Shown here one piece after another: positions 1-12,800 of a DNA stretch of 64,000 nucleotides. Source of the stretch: Tenrec ecaudatus (lineage: Eukaryota > Chordata > Mammalia > Afrosoricida > Tenrecidae). Location of the stretch: the NCBI RefSeq assembly GCF_050624435.1, contig NC_134539.1:143750025-143814024 (forward strand), given 5' to 3'. The number at the start of each line of letters is the position of its first letter. The stretch's first letter is position 1. The translations under genes were made by a program, and so were the position numbers. The notes below the pieces were generated by a model. The model was not told the origin of the DNA. It saw only the letters and a list, made by a program, of their open reading frames with translations, and did no database searches.

Positions 1-743
1 CCCTCTGATTTGTTGTGTATATTATGACTGAAATGCGGAATGGCTTGCATCTCTCAAACTTCAGATTTCCACTCCCGCCTCTCCAGTACAGGTCTGGACT
101 CATGAGATTGCCAGACCTGATCTCCCACAGGACAACTAGATGGTCTCAAGCGTCACTTTCCATACCGATGGGACTGGGGTCCGGGCTGTGGAAGCCATTT
201 TGGGTGGCGTTAAAACACGTCAAATTCCCATGCTTTTCTGTTCAACATCTCAGCTAGATATTTATTTAAAAGTCTGGGATTCTAGCAAGGGAGTCAGGGA
301 TAGACGTGAGGAAAACATGGTAGAGTTTCCAAAAGTGAATGGGAGCTAACCAATCTGGAGGGAACAGAAATAAATCTGATGAAAGTATGCCCAATAAATA
401 CTTTAAAAATATTAGTGTCCCACTTTTTAATCGCCCTCTCTGCATCAGACCCTACAGTCTGACCCCGTGTTCCCTGCCGTTTTTGCCCCAGGCCCAGGAC
501 AGATCTGCTTAGCTGCTCTTGCTCTTGGTCTCAATCTTACCAGGGGATGTTTTCTTAAGTGCAAGTATGAAAATAATATTCTGATGGATTATTAGCACCC
601 ACTGGATGCAAGGCTACACTGTTTTTGTTTTCAGATCTAAACCGTCAGCAGGAAATTGATGTTTTTAAAATTGTCCAGTGTTGTTACTCCCAGATTTTTC
701 TAGAATGCTTGTATCCCTGAGCAGCTTTGTGTTCTGTGTGCAG
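1..743 (+). other. CEP95 intron, nothing recognised
   Basis: Sequence before the first visible CEP95 exon. I find no exon of the N-terminal domain and no repeat that I can name. The short ORFs here match nothing known to me. Confidence 0.5.
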
Positions 744-854
744 GAGAGAACATTGTGAAGGGAGATAAAGAATCTATTAAGAATCTTCTGGAGATATTTG
801 ATGGGCTGCTAGAGTATCTTACTGAGCACATCAGTGAAACGTCTCATGAGAAAA
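744..854 (+). CDS. CEP95: CEP95 coding exon, end of N-terminal domain
   Basis: This is the first CEP95 exon visible here. Acceptor tgtgtgcag precedes 744 and donor gtaagt follows 854. Two bases finish a Gly codon; then [20 protein letters not shown] and [16 protein letters not shown] are read, and the exon ends one base into a Ser codon. The helical, Leu-rich sequence fits the end of the predicted calponin-homology-like region. Confidence 0.92.
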
Positions 855-3800
855 GTAAGTTTGGTTTGGTTTATGCTCTGTTATGTTCCCCTTTTTAACC
901 TGTCCCGCCACTCCCCACCTCCACCACAGGAAATGGAATGATTAATACAGTGTCCTTGAAGTACACATACTGTCCTGGTATATTTCCATTTCTTCATGTT
1001 CCGAGTGGCGGATCATTCTCTCACCTAGACTATCATGGCCTTTGTTAACTCATGCTGCTTATGAGGCAATTTAAAAAGAATCTACAATAGAAAACTAAGC
1101 TTCTGCCTTCAGTGATAATCCTTTCCTCCAAGATTCCCCTCAGGAGCCCTGGTGGTGTAATGGTTATGGTTATGAGTTGAGCTGCTAACCACAAGGTCAG
1201 CAGTTCAAAACCACCAGCTTCTCAGGAGAATGAGTTACAGTCTTGGAAACCCACAGGGGCAGTTCTAGCCTGTCCTACAGAATTGCCTCGATGACCAGCG
1301 CTGCCATTTATGTGACACATTTGGATGTTGCCCAGGTGCCAGCAGGAAGAATTTGTGGATTTCTGCCGCAACCCACAGTTAGGTTTATGACAGCCTGAAT
1401 ATTCTTTATTTCACTCTTCCCCTTAATTGTATCAATTTTTTGTGTGAAATTTTGGTTTTGAGCTTTGTAATGTTAGTTATGAAGATCAATGTTGCCATAT
1501 TATTTTCCAAAAGAGTATGGCTATCTAAAATGAATCCACAGTGTCTGAGTATTACTTATAATCTTTAGCTCAATAAATCCTGTCTCTAGAAATTTATTCC
1601 AAGGCAATAATAGAAAAGAAAGTTACTTGCTTGCTGGTCTTTAATGAAGTGTTACTTAATCACAGAAAATGAAAAAGAGCCTAAACGTCTCCACAGTATG
1701 AGATTAAGTAGATAAAACTCTAGTCTGGCCTGTTAGATATCATTGAGTCAGCGACCCCACGTGTTCCAGAACACAACCCTACCGGCTGCTGCTCCATTCT
1801 ACCAGTCATGTGATGTAGACCCTGTTCTTGCAGTCACTGTGTCAGTCCATCTCATCGAAAGTCCTCCTCTTGTTCACTGGCCCTCTATTATACCCAGCAC
1901 GATGTCCTTCCCCAAGGACTGGTGTCTCCTGATAACATGTCCCAAATGCATGACATGAAGTCTCCCTGCCCTCTCTAATGAGAAACATTCTCATTGTCCT
2001 TCTGGCAAACAGACTTGTTTATCTGGCTCTCCTCTATCCAATCTTCTTGGCCAGCATCGTAATTCAGAGGCATTTTCTCTTATCTGTTGGCCAGATCTTA
2101 CATACATATGAAGCGATTTTAAAAATACCATTAAGGGAGCCAGGCACACACTAGTCCTCAAAGTCACTTTAAGTCATTAAAAAAAGAAAAAAAGCTTTCG
2201 GCAACAAATAGCAGTTACCATAAATGCCAGTGTATGTGAGGGCGAGAATTCTGAGTGGTGCTTGACTGGGCGAGTAGGATTCATCCTGACTGGTCCTCTT
2301 TCTGCTGTGATCACATTTGAAATTAAAATGGAAATTTTTTTAAAATCTGGAAATATTTTCCTTTCTGCCTTTTAACCTGGCTGCTAAAAAGGGTTAAAAG
2401 AACTGGAAAGTTGGGATGTGTATTCAAAACGAGCCACTTAAGCGCAGGGAACAAGTGGAGGAGAGTGGTTGCATTGTGTGGACGGTGGTCAGTCTGCAAA
2501 CTAAATGCATGTGGATCCTCGAATGGAAGGCCACTTTGCTTTGTAAATGTTCACCCAAATCACCATATATATATATATGTGTGTGTGTGTTTGTGTGTGT
2601 GCCACATGTAGAACCACCTAATTCATGGCTAGCAGGAAGGCATATGGATGTTATGTGGCTCTTAGGCCTTTTTTTTTTTTTAAGAAACATAAAAATTTCA
2701 AGATAATTTCCAATGTTGTAATGATAGCAATAGTCTTTACAATGTAGTGCTTGATTGGAGGTGTGGGGAAGCAAACAGGGGCCTAGTCTAGGGTAGGACA
2801 AGGAGACAGAACGGAGAGGTGCTTCCATAAGCTCAGTGACAGTGAAATTGGGGGGTTGGGGTGGTGTGTGCGTGCTTGCCTGGGGCACAGCGGTGGTTTG
2901 TTGTGAGCTGAGGGAGTGACTCCGATGGCCCTCCCTAAATGACAGTATGAGCAACTTGTACAGTCTGATTGCCCCCTTGTGGGTTCGGCCTTTCGATGGG
3001 GCAGTGTTCCCTAGAGCTAAGCAGCAGCTTCCAAGTGCTAGTTAACAGTGGTGGGAAAACGCTCTACTGTCGCTTGTCAGACCTGGTCGCTGCACCGGCG
3101 GCAGCAGCAGCAGCACATACCACTGAAGAACAAGGGTCTGCAGGCAGGCTGTTGATACAGCGCCAGCTCTCGCCCTCACTGTGCCACTGACATGCTTTGA
3201 GCCTCCATTTTCGTCCCTGAAACCCTTTCGTGGTGGTTGTGAAGGTTAAACAAGTCCACATGTAAATAGTTGAGTTCTGAGCCCAGTTCACTGTAAATGT
3301 TAACTAGATGTTATTAGAATGTTGCTTGGCAAATTCAGAAATGGGGCGGGGCATGAAATTGAGTGAAATGGGGTCGTCTATCCAGAGGGCGAGTCTGAAT
3401 CACCTTAGGTGTCGCCCTTCTACTTGAAATCAGTGCCCTCCTACCACTGCCCCTGAGGGGACCCTGGGATCTACCCCTTGGCTATGTTGGGGCTGAAAAG
3501 TTTGATGACTACTAGTTTTAGGAAAATGTCTTCCGAGCTCTGACACTTAGGCTAAGGCATGCTGCCTCGGAGCTTGAGATAAGGCAGCAACAATGACGTT
3601 TTTCTGAAGCCACCCTCCTGTCATCTGGATCACTTGCCTCATATGTCCCTCTCAGCTAGAGGGAGAGCTGCACCTAACAACTGAGAAAAGCAGCATTGCT
3701 ATGCAGTCGCGGACCCTGCTTCTGAAGCAACAGCTGTGCTACTTCTTTGTGATCCAAGAAACACATGTGCATTACAGATGATCTTATGGCTCTCCTTTCA

Positions 3801-6800
3801 CTTTCACACGAACCGAACCCCGTTTGCTAGGCAGGGCTGGAGGGGCCTCACTAATTTACCCCTCCCCACCTCCTCTACAGATAGTCCTACTGACTTGAGT
3901 TGTTTTGTTTTGATTTATTCTAAACAGGTGAGACGGAGCCGCATTTCCGAGACTCACACCACGGAGGGCCTCTGGCGGGGGTGGAAAGCTCCACGGAAGC
4001 ATGGAGAAGAGCGGCCCCTGGGAGGTAGCGCTTGGCGGCCGGGGAGCTGATGGGAACAAGCTATCCTGGGCTTTCTGCTAAGATGTCAGACAGCCCACAA
4101 CATGCCAGAATGGCTGTTTGAAAACAAAGCTAAAGTGGAATGTCTCCTAACTGCTCAGATTTAAAACCTTCCGGGGGAACTTCTAAGGAATTTGAGCTAT
4201 CACTGCCAGTGACTCAATTCCAACTCATAGTGACCCTCCCTAAAGGACAGGGTCGAGCTGCCCCTTTGAGTGTCTGAGGCTGTAACTCCTGTGGAGCAGC
4301 TGGTGATTTCAAACTGCTGACCTTGGGGTTAGCAGCCCAATGTGTAACCACTATGCCTCCAGGGTTCCTTATACTGTATAATACTTAATTTTCAGCATTG
4401 ACCACCACTTATTACTTCACTCTTCCCTCTACCAAAATAGTTCGTATTCCTAACAGAAAAACCTCAGCAGAGAGAAGCAGGGGCGGGGTGGGGAAAGGAT
4501 GTACCATTTAAAACAAAGTAACTGCTGGTAACATTTTGAGTTTTCATCATTTTTTAACTATGATTTTCCCATTTTGGATTCAATCAGATTGTCCATATAA
4601 CCTTACTTTCTGCATTTTACTTTTTTTTTTTAACACGTCGGGTTTTTTCCCAAGATGTTAAATTGTTGATAATTGTTTTGGGTTTTTTTCCCCCCGCATT
4701 TTTTTTTACTGGGGGCTTTTAACAACTCTTATCACAATCTATACATATATCCATTGTGTCAAAATATCTGTACATGTGTTATCTTTTTCAAAACATTTTC
4801 TATTTGAGCCCCCTGGTATCAGCTCCTCACCCCACCTCCCTGATAATTGTTAATCACTGTAACACAGCATTCACATGGGAGCATCGTATAATCTCTGTCT
4901 AACACATCATTCACATAGGCAAATCTTTTGTAACCATTCCTCTGAACTTTGTTCTTACTCTGTGTCATTTTTAATATGTGACAGGTTTCTTCATTTTCCC
5001 CCAGGGTTTAGGCTAGATTCGGAAGTAAGGAGGATGAGTGTTGTTAGAACTATTAATAAAAGTTGCCGCTCACTAGAAAGAAAACGTTTGGGAAATGAGG
5101 GCATCAACATATGTACAAATGTGTTTGATATAAGAGCTGTTAGAGCCTCCAATAAAATGGTTTTTTTTTAAGTTGCCAAATTGCTTCCCAAAAGGGCAGT
5201 CCTCTTTCTGTACCCACTACAGTACAAAAGTGCCTGGTGACGCTGCCCTTTCCTGACCAGTATCAGGGTTTTCAAATCAGCGTTGCTTCCATAGTCAAAA
5301 ATGCCATGCCTCTCTCTACTGGTTTGACGCATCTGTCTTTGCCAACCTCTGGGCAACATGATGCTCTGGCCACCTCATGTCCCAGAGTCTAGTCGCCTTA
5401 TGAAGCAGGTCACTGTTTGACAAGGCCAGGCAGTGCCACTTGTTTTCGGGATCACTCACTGCCATTGAGCCAGTTCCGACTCAGCAGCCCTGTAGTGGAA
5501 CTACCCTGGTGGGTTCTAACACTCACTCTTAGGAGCGTAGAGAGCCTCATCTTTCTCTCAGAGGGCTGCTGGTTTAGACTTGCTGCATAACCATTGTGCC
5601 ATCAGGGCTCCCCCTCACCCCCCTTTTTTTAAGTTATAGTGCTTTGTTAGGAAAATGTCTCAAAGGAGACTATTCTAGGATGCAGTTCTGGACTTCATTT
5701 TTTATTCATCAGTCTTAAAACTTAACAAAATAACTGCCAAAGTGAAATCCAAGAGTATGTAATGCAGAATAGTCCGCCTCCCCTTGGCCCGCCTTGCTCC
5801 TCTCCTCTCCGGCCCACAGAGTAACCAGGCCTTGCCTTGTCTGCTTGTGTTCTGTGCGTGCCCTTGACTCGCAGCCACTTCCACCGTTCACCCATCAGCC
5901 AGAAACTAGCAGGCAGCACGTGTGACAGGCTGCGTGCAGTCTATCCCGTTTACACAGCAAGGCCAGGCTCCAGGTGCTCAGGCTAAGGGAACGAACTCTT
6001 CCAGGTGCTCCCTGTCGTTGGAGGCTGTGGAGCCTTCTTGGGATGAAGATGAAGCCGAGTCCACCGGTGAGATCATTAGGCTTGGGGATACAGCACACAC
6101 CTTTTCTCTGAGAAGTAATGGTGAGTAGTTGGAACTTAAATAGCAATGATGGGACATCTCCTTACGGAAGGGTCGCAGGGAGAGACGAGCCAGTCAGGGT
6201 GCAGGGTAGCAACGATGAAACATACAACTTTCCTCTAGTTCTTTAATGCTTCCTCCTCCCCCACTATCATGATCCCAATTCTGCCTTACAAATCTGGCTA
6301 AACCAGAGGATGTACACTGGTACAGATAAGAACTGGAAACACAGGGAATCCAGGACAGATGAACCCCTCAGGACCAGTGGAGAGAGTGGCAATACCAGGG
6401 GGGTAGAGGGAAGGTGGGGTGTAAAGGGGGAACCGATTACGAGAATCTACATATAACCTCCTCCCTGGGGGATGGACAACAGAAAAGTGGGTTAAGGGAG
6501 ATGGAGAGTGTAAGGTATGACAAAATAATAATTTATAAATTATCAAGGGTTCATGGGAGGGGTGGAGTGGGGAGGGAGGAGAAAAATGGAGCTAACACCA
6601 AGGGCTCCAGTAGAAAGGAAATGTTTTGAGAAAGATGATGGCAACAGATGCAAAAATGTGCTTGACACGTGTGGATTATGATAAGAGCTGTTCGAGCCCC
6701 CAATAAAATGATTAAAAATATGTACAGCAATGATGGCTGTTCAACTGCCAAGTGTAATAAGTATAATTCAGCTCCCTGCCGCTGAGTCCACTGTTTCTGA

Positions 6801-9800
6801 GACTGTTAGTCTTCTGGGAGCAGAGCGCCTCTTCTGTCTCCCATGTGCTGCTCTCTGGCTCCCTCTAGTCCTTCCAGGATCAGGCTTCCCCACCTACCTC
6901 AGGTTCAGAGGCTCTGGGTTCCTGCAGTGTGGCCGGCCTGCCTATTTCTCTGACATTGACTCGCTGGAGGGTACTTTTCAGTTTGTCCGTCGTTAAGCTG
7001 AGTTCTAGGGATTCAGCCAGTACTTTTGGAACACTGTCAACGTCAGACACAAACCCCAGTCTGCGTGGGGTTTGCACATCTACTTCTGGAGACTGTGGAT
7101 CAATAAAGGGGACGGGGGACAAAATGGCCAGTAAAATGATTCATCTCAATTTCCCCAAACTTAGGAAGACACCCAGCCCACAGTAAGTCTGTAATTTTTA
7201 AGTGGAATGAAGTACTTTAAATTGGGACTCCAGTTGCCTGCGTACTCATCCAGACCCTGCCACTAGCTGTGTGATGTTGGGCAGGCCCTTATCTTTTGGG
7301 GGGCCCCTGTTTCTCCAAGGGCAAAGTAAGTGACTTGGATTAGGTCACCTTGAATGCTTTGATTCCAAGGAGTTTTGTCCAAAAAACTTAGGTCAATATA
7401 GACCAAAGACCTTGTTTGCCTCTGGGTTAAGCAGAGTAACCAGGCAGTCAGAGTTGAGTGTGAATAACTCGAGCGTGTTTTCTGAAGGATCAGCCCATTG
7501 GATTATCAGGGAAGAAAGGGAAGGAGACTTCAGAAAGGCAGTGCCGGGTAGAACGGAGCGACCATCAGAGGTGAATCACGTTTTCAGAGTCTAAGTAAAT
7601 GAGAGCAAAAGGGTTGTGTTAAGAGAAACGTGATTAGGAGAAAAGGGTGACCAAGACGCCAGTCTCAGGTGTTTGGGTTTGATGGACTTGTGGTAGGCTA
7701 CGCTCGGATTTGAGACATCTGATGTCTCCGGTGTACACAGTCACAGGCAACTAGCAGAAGCCTCGATTGCTGGGCTGTAAATCTTTGTGACACTAGCCAA
7801 GACTCCTAGTTCAGGCAGCTCTCCCATACCCAGCTATTGTGTCCATGTGGCTGGGCCGTGATTCTTGGTGGTTTGGTATGTATGTTGTGATGTACTGTGG
7901 CAGTTAGGCAGCGGTCTCCCAGGGTGTGATCAGCCTGCAAGAGAATTAAGGGTGCGATGCAACAGTCGATCTCTGTAAGGGGTATTTCCTTGGGGGTGTA
8001 GAATGCAACAGCTTTTATCTTACAAGAAATAAAAGGAGAGAGAAGTGAGCACAGAGAGAGAAACCTACTGTGACCAAGAAGAGCCAAAAGCAAAGTATAT
8101 TCTTTGGACCTGGGGTCTGGGGTCCCTGGACCATGAACCTCCTGGACCCAGCGGGATACATGAAGACCTCTAAGGGACACCCGGCCCACAAATGTGGACA
8201 GGAGACCAGGACCTATCCCTTGAAAGCTGGCTCTCTGAACTTCGACTTTCAGCCTCCTAAGCTGTGAAAGAATAAGTTTGTTTGACAAAACCATCTATTT
8301 GTATTTCTGTTATATTTCTGAGAGAACCAGGACCCCGGAGATAGACTTACTTAACTGTCGGAAGCTCTACGACTCTGGCACCTCTTTCCCTAAGCAGAGT
8401 GGTGAAAGGTTAAAATATTGCTCTTAATGTGTATAAATGATTCCGGGCTAGAGAACTGCCTCTTGCTCTGAAAGTTGTTCAAAGCAATTAGCATATTTTA
8501 AACAATCAGAGCAACACAGCTCTGTAATTCTGTCATTCCTGATTTTTTTTTTTCGTTTTAAAATCATTGGGGGCTCCTACAACTCTTATCACAATCCATC
8601 CATCCATCCATCGTGTCCAGCATATTTATACATTTGTTGCCGTCATCATTCTCAAAACATTTTCTTTCTACTTGAGCCCTTGGTATCAGCTCCTCTTTTT
8701 TCCCTCCTCCCTGCCCCCACTCCCTCATAAACCCTTGATAATTTATAAATTATTATTTTATCATTCCCAAAATTTTTATCCCAAGTACAAAACTCTCAGC
8801 TTCCAGTTGAACATTCTACAAACTTTTGATAATTAAAAAGAAAAACCTTTATTTTCTTTCCTAGGTACCCAAGAGCCTACTGAAATGCAATCTAGGAAAG
8901 GCCCAACGTCACCAAGTTCTAAGTCACGTGAAGTGCTGAATCCTCCATCCAGTCTTTGGTCCCAAAGTAGGGCAGCCTTTGTTGAAGACAGTGAGTAGTA
9001 CTGGCGCTCACGACTGGCGCTAGGAACCCTCAGGACAGTAGGTCCGGGGACGGTGGCTCCTCCTTATGCTGCTCTTAGCTCTGTGTGGCGCCCTGTGGTT
9101 TTACAAGGCCTTATTTGTGAATGCTTACTTTTAACCACTGCTCCTGATTTCTGCTTAAGGACAGTAAGCATCTGATACACTAGTATGTCAGTTGGTGATC
9201 TCCCGATGACTGGCGAATGAGAAAATGTTCCTTGTCGGCGCCCTAGCATTCTCAGGTGGCAGTGTTAGTGAAGGCACTGTCACCAGCCAACTGGTGTTCT
9301 GACATGTGGCAGAACTGGGATTTGTAGCCAGTCTTTAGGCCACTCCAGCTCATGATTTCTTTCCAGGGGCCATTTCTGTGATTTGAATTCCATTCTTGCT
9401 GACTGAATTTTGCTCTTAACTTATTTACAAGAATGAAATCGTGGTTTCATTATTTTTGGAGTACTCATTTTTAAAATCAGCTTTAAAATGTGCTTCCTAC
9501 TAGTGTGTGTGAACACATCAGGGCTTAACTGTAATGTCCACTTTACTTTGCTCTTAGTGGAAATCCCTTCCGTGAGCATGACTTCCAGTGCCAGGAAGCT
9601 AGGGGAGCCGATTCGACCCGCCATTCCTCTGCAGCCACCCTACCACCCACTGGAGTCCCGAGCGTCCTGCCCCATGGGAAAGGAGTACTTGCATGCAGCC
9701 CGCGACTCCTCGGCCATGAACTCAGCTGGAGAGTGTATGGTGCTGTCCCCGGTGAGTGGACACACTGGCTCTTGGGTGGACAGAAGCCTGTGACTTTAAA

Positions 9801-12800
9801 CAAAGATAATAGTCAAAAGTAGTCCAGGAACCAGCGCCTTGTATTTCTGAAAATTACCTCTGCATGCACCCGCCTGGCCTTTTTCCACGAACATTTTGAA
9901 GCCCCTGTGCATAAATCAAACAATGCAGGAGAATCCCAGATGAAATGAGCATCATCAGGACAAGTGCCCATCAGGCTGAGTATCCTGTGCATGTCAGAGA
10001 GGCAGGGGAGCAGAGAACAAAAACTAGGCAGTGGGAAGGCTCTATTGGCCAGCTGGCAGATCGGAGGTTGTCCATTTTGAAATAACTCGTGGAGCTTTAT
10101 ATTTAACCTTGAATAAGAAGTTTTCTAAGGGAGATCACATCAGAGTTGCTATTTACTAATAAGTATTTGATTTTTCTTAACTCGAAGATAAAGGTACTGA
10201 AGTGAAATGGAAGGGATCCTCACCATAAAGGACATTTCTCCAACAATTCCAGAGTCTGGAATTTCTGACTAATTCATTCAGAAAATGAATTATTAAAATG
10301 ACGAAGACAACATTTCTGTTTGAGGAGGTCTCTTTGAGTGCCTCAACTTTCAATGCTCTGCACTGAAGTTTCTTAAGGCACCAACTCCTTGACCACAGCG
10401 TGCCTGGGATGGAATCATGTGTGTCTCCCCCCCCCCCCCATCCTAGTGTAACTGCTCGCCGGAAGCACGCTCTTTCTCTCTGCCCAAGTCTGTGGGCGTT
10501 ATTCCTTCCCATCGGCATCGGGCATCCACGGGACTTTCCAGTAAGCACATTTCAGAACACGACACAGAGAATGAAGATACCTGCCTTTTTACACCAGGTC
10601 CCTACACACGTACATCGATACACACACACATGCGAAAGTCTTTAATGTGCCTTCTCTCTAGCTTTTTTGAATTGTCTTTGTTTCTGTTTTTAATAGGAAC
10701 CAGATGACAGCGTGATCTTAACTTCTAAGTCGCCTAAAAATAAGCAGGGAATCTGTTCGGCTCAGGCCCACAGTCCCAGGACCAAATGGACTCCCAAAGG
10801 AAGAAGGTAACGTTGTCTCAGAGTGTCCCTGCCCGCTCTCTAGATGCGAGGGCTTTGACAAATAAAGGGTGGGTTTGCCATCCTCCAGTATGAGGTTTTT
10901 AAAAGCCTATAATGCATTGGCTTTGGATTACGCCAACGGGTCCCTAACCCATCCCATGGGCCCTTGCATTACAGATATGAAAACAGATCTACAGTTTCAC
11001 CCTGGGATTCACCTCTTTCCCAGAAGCTAAGCAGGAGTCTGACAGAACAAGAATTGCACGCAGTATCCAAGAAACTCTCTCGGCGGCTCTCTGAGCTAGA
11101 TTGGGTAAGTTTTGTTTTTATCTGTATTGAAATTCCCACGGATGGTAAGCGATTTCCTCCAACTGGAGGTATATGCTAAGGTTAGGGCATTGGAAAATGA
11201 GTCATAGCTTATTGTGGCAGTATCACATGAGTTTGCCTAGCCTTTTGTGATATAACCAAATTTAGTACAGATGTAGCCAAACTGCTGAATTCTGGTGAAA
11301 ATAAAATCTTTTTCCTAATTTAATAGTTCATCTCTTGATATTTCTGTGTCATTTCCCTTTGTCACTAAAGACAAATGGGGTATAAAACTAGATGATGCTC
11401 ATTGATTCTGGCAAAATACAAGCGTCACAGTCTGGGGGGTCATTGAATAAACGCACTGACTCTGAATAGTCAATAGCACTAATATGTGAGGGCATGTCAA
11501 AAGGATTGCTAAAAACACCAGGAGCCTTCTCTATTATGCAAACATATAAAAATTGAAAACACTGCTTTTGCAACGTCTCTTCCGTCCGGGCCCGTGCGTT
11601 TCGGAGCGCAGAGTCTGTGTCTCTGGATGGTGACAATCTCCTCGCGTTACAGGACATCCCGATGGCACTTTCATCACCTAGAGCAGGGGCGCTCCACCTG
11701 CCTCCTGCCGCGACCCCTCCTTACAGTTGCTCATGTGCTGGGGAACCCCCAACCACAACGTTGTTTTCGTTTCTACTTTATAACTAATTTTGATGCTGTT
11801 ATGAATCATAATGTAAATATCTGATATGCAGGATGTATTTTCATTGTTACAAAGTGAACATAATTAAAGCATAGTGATTAATCACAAAAACAATATGTAA
11901 TTATATATTGTTCAATATTTATTTCTAATGACAAATAAATGACATTTTGTCTTGAACATGGTGTAGCATGGGTAACTGTCTTCACGCTGGGTACTTGTAG
12001 GTGGGGCGGATCTGCATGTGGGTGAACCCGCCTGGAGAGGGATAGAGCAGTGTCTTGGTTCCTCAGACCATTGGAAATAAGTGTTTTCCCATGGTCTTAG
12101 GTAACCCCTGTGAAAGGGTTGTTTGACACCACCACCCCCTCAAAGGGGTCATGACCCATAGGTTGAGAACCGATTTCCTAGAGGGACATAAATATACCTA
12201 TAAAATGTCCATGGGAGTTTGGGGAATAACATAAGTCTGAAAGATCAAGATCAGAGTTGTGGGTCTCATGAGGGTGGTAAAGTTTCCCAACAAACTACTG
12301 CCTTTACTATCCATGAAGGATGAGCAGGTACATTGTTATGGTGGGAATAAATTCCCTTGATAATTTATAAATTACTATTATTTTGTCATATCTTACACTA
12401 TTTGACATCTCCCCTCACCCACTTTTCTGCTGTCCGTCCCCTAGGGAGGAAGGTGCATGTAGATCCTTGTAATCGGTTCCCCCTTTCCACCACCCTCCCT
12501 TCCACCCTCCCAGTATCACTACTCTCAGCACTGGTCCTGAAGGGATCATCTGTCCTGGATTCCCAGGGAATACATTGCTTATCACAGCTTTCCTGACTTT
12601 TCTCACTGTCATGGATTGAACTATGTCAGCTTGGCCGGGCCATGATTCTCAGTCCTTTGGCAGTTGCATGGCGCTGTAATGTGGCAGGCATGCGATGATC
12701 CTTCATGATGAGATCTGTTGGAATAACCCTTAAGCTTGTCACAGCCCTGGTCCCTATACTGGAGTTCCCCTGGGATATGGCCTGCAACAGCTCTCATCTT

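Noticed and set aside
2424-2954. 176-codon open frame on the - strand
   Set aside because: It crosses a TG/AT microsatellite ([11 protein letters not shown]) and poly-T, with no recognisable domain; a chance frame in an intron.
8070-8267. 65-codon open frame with Pro/Gly content
   Set aside because: It lies inside a MaLR-type LTR; the parallel LTR at 12607 has a similar chance frame.
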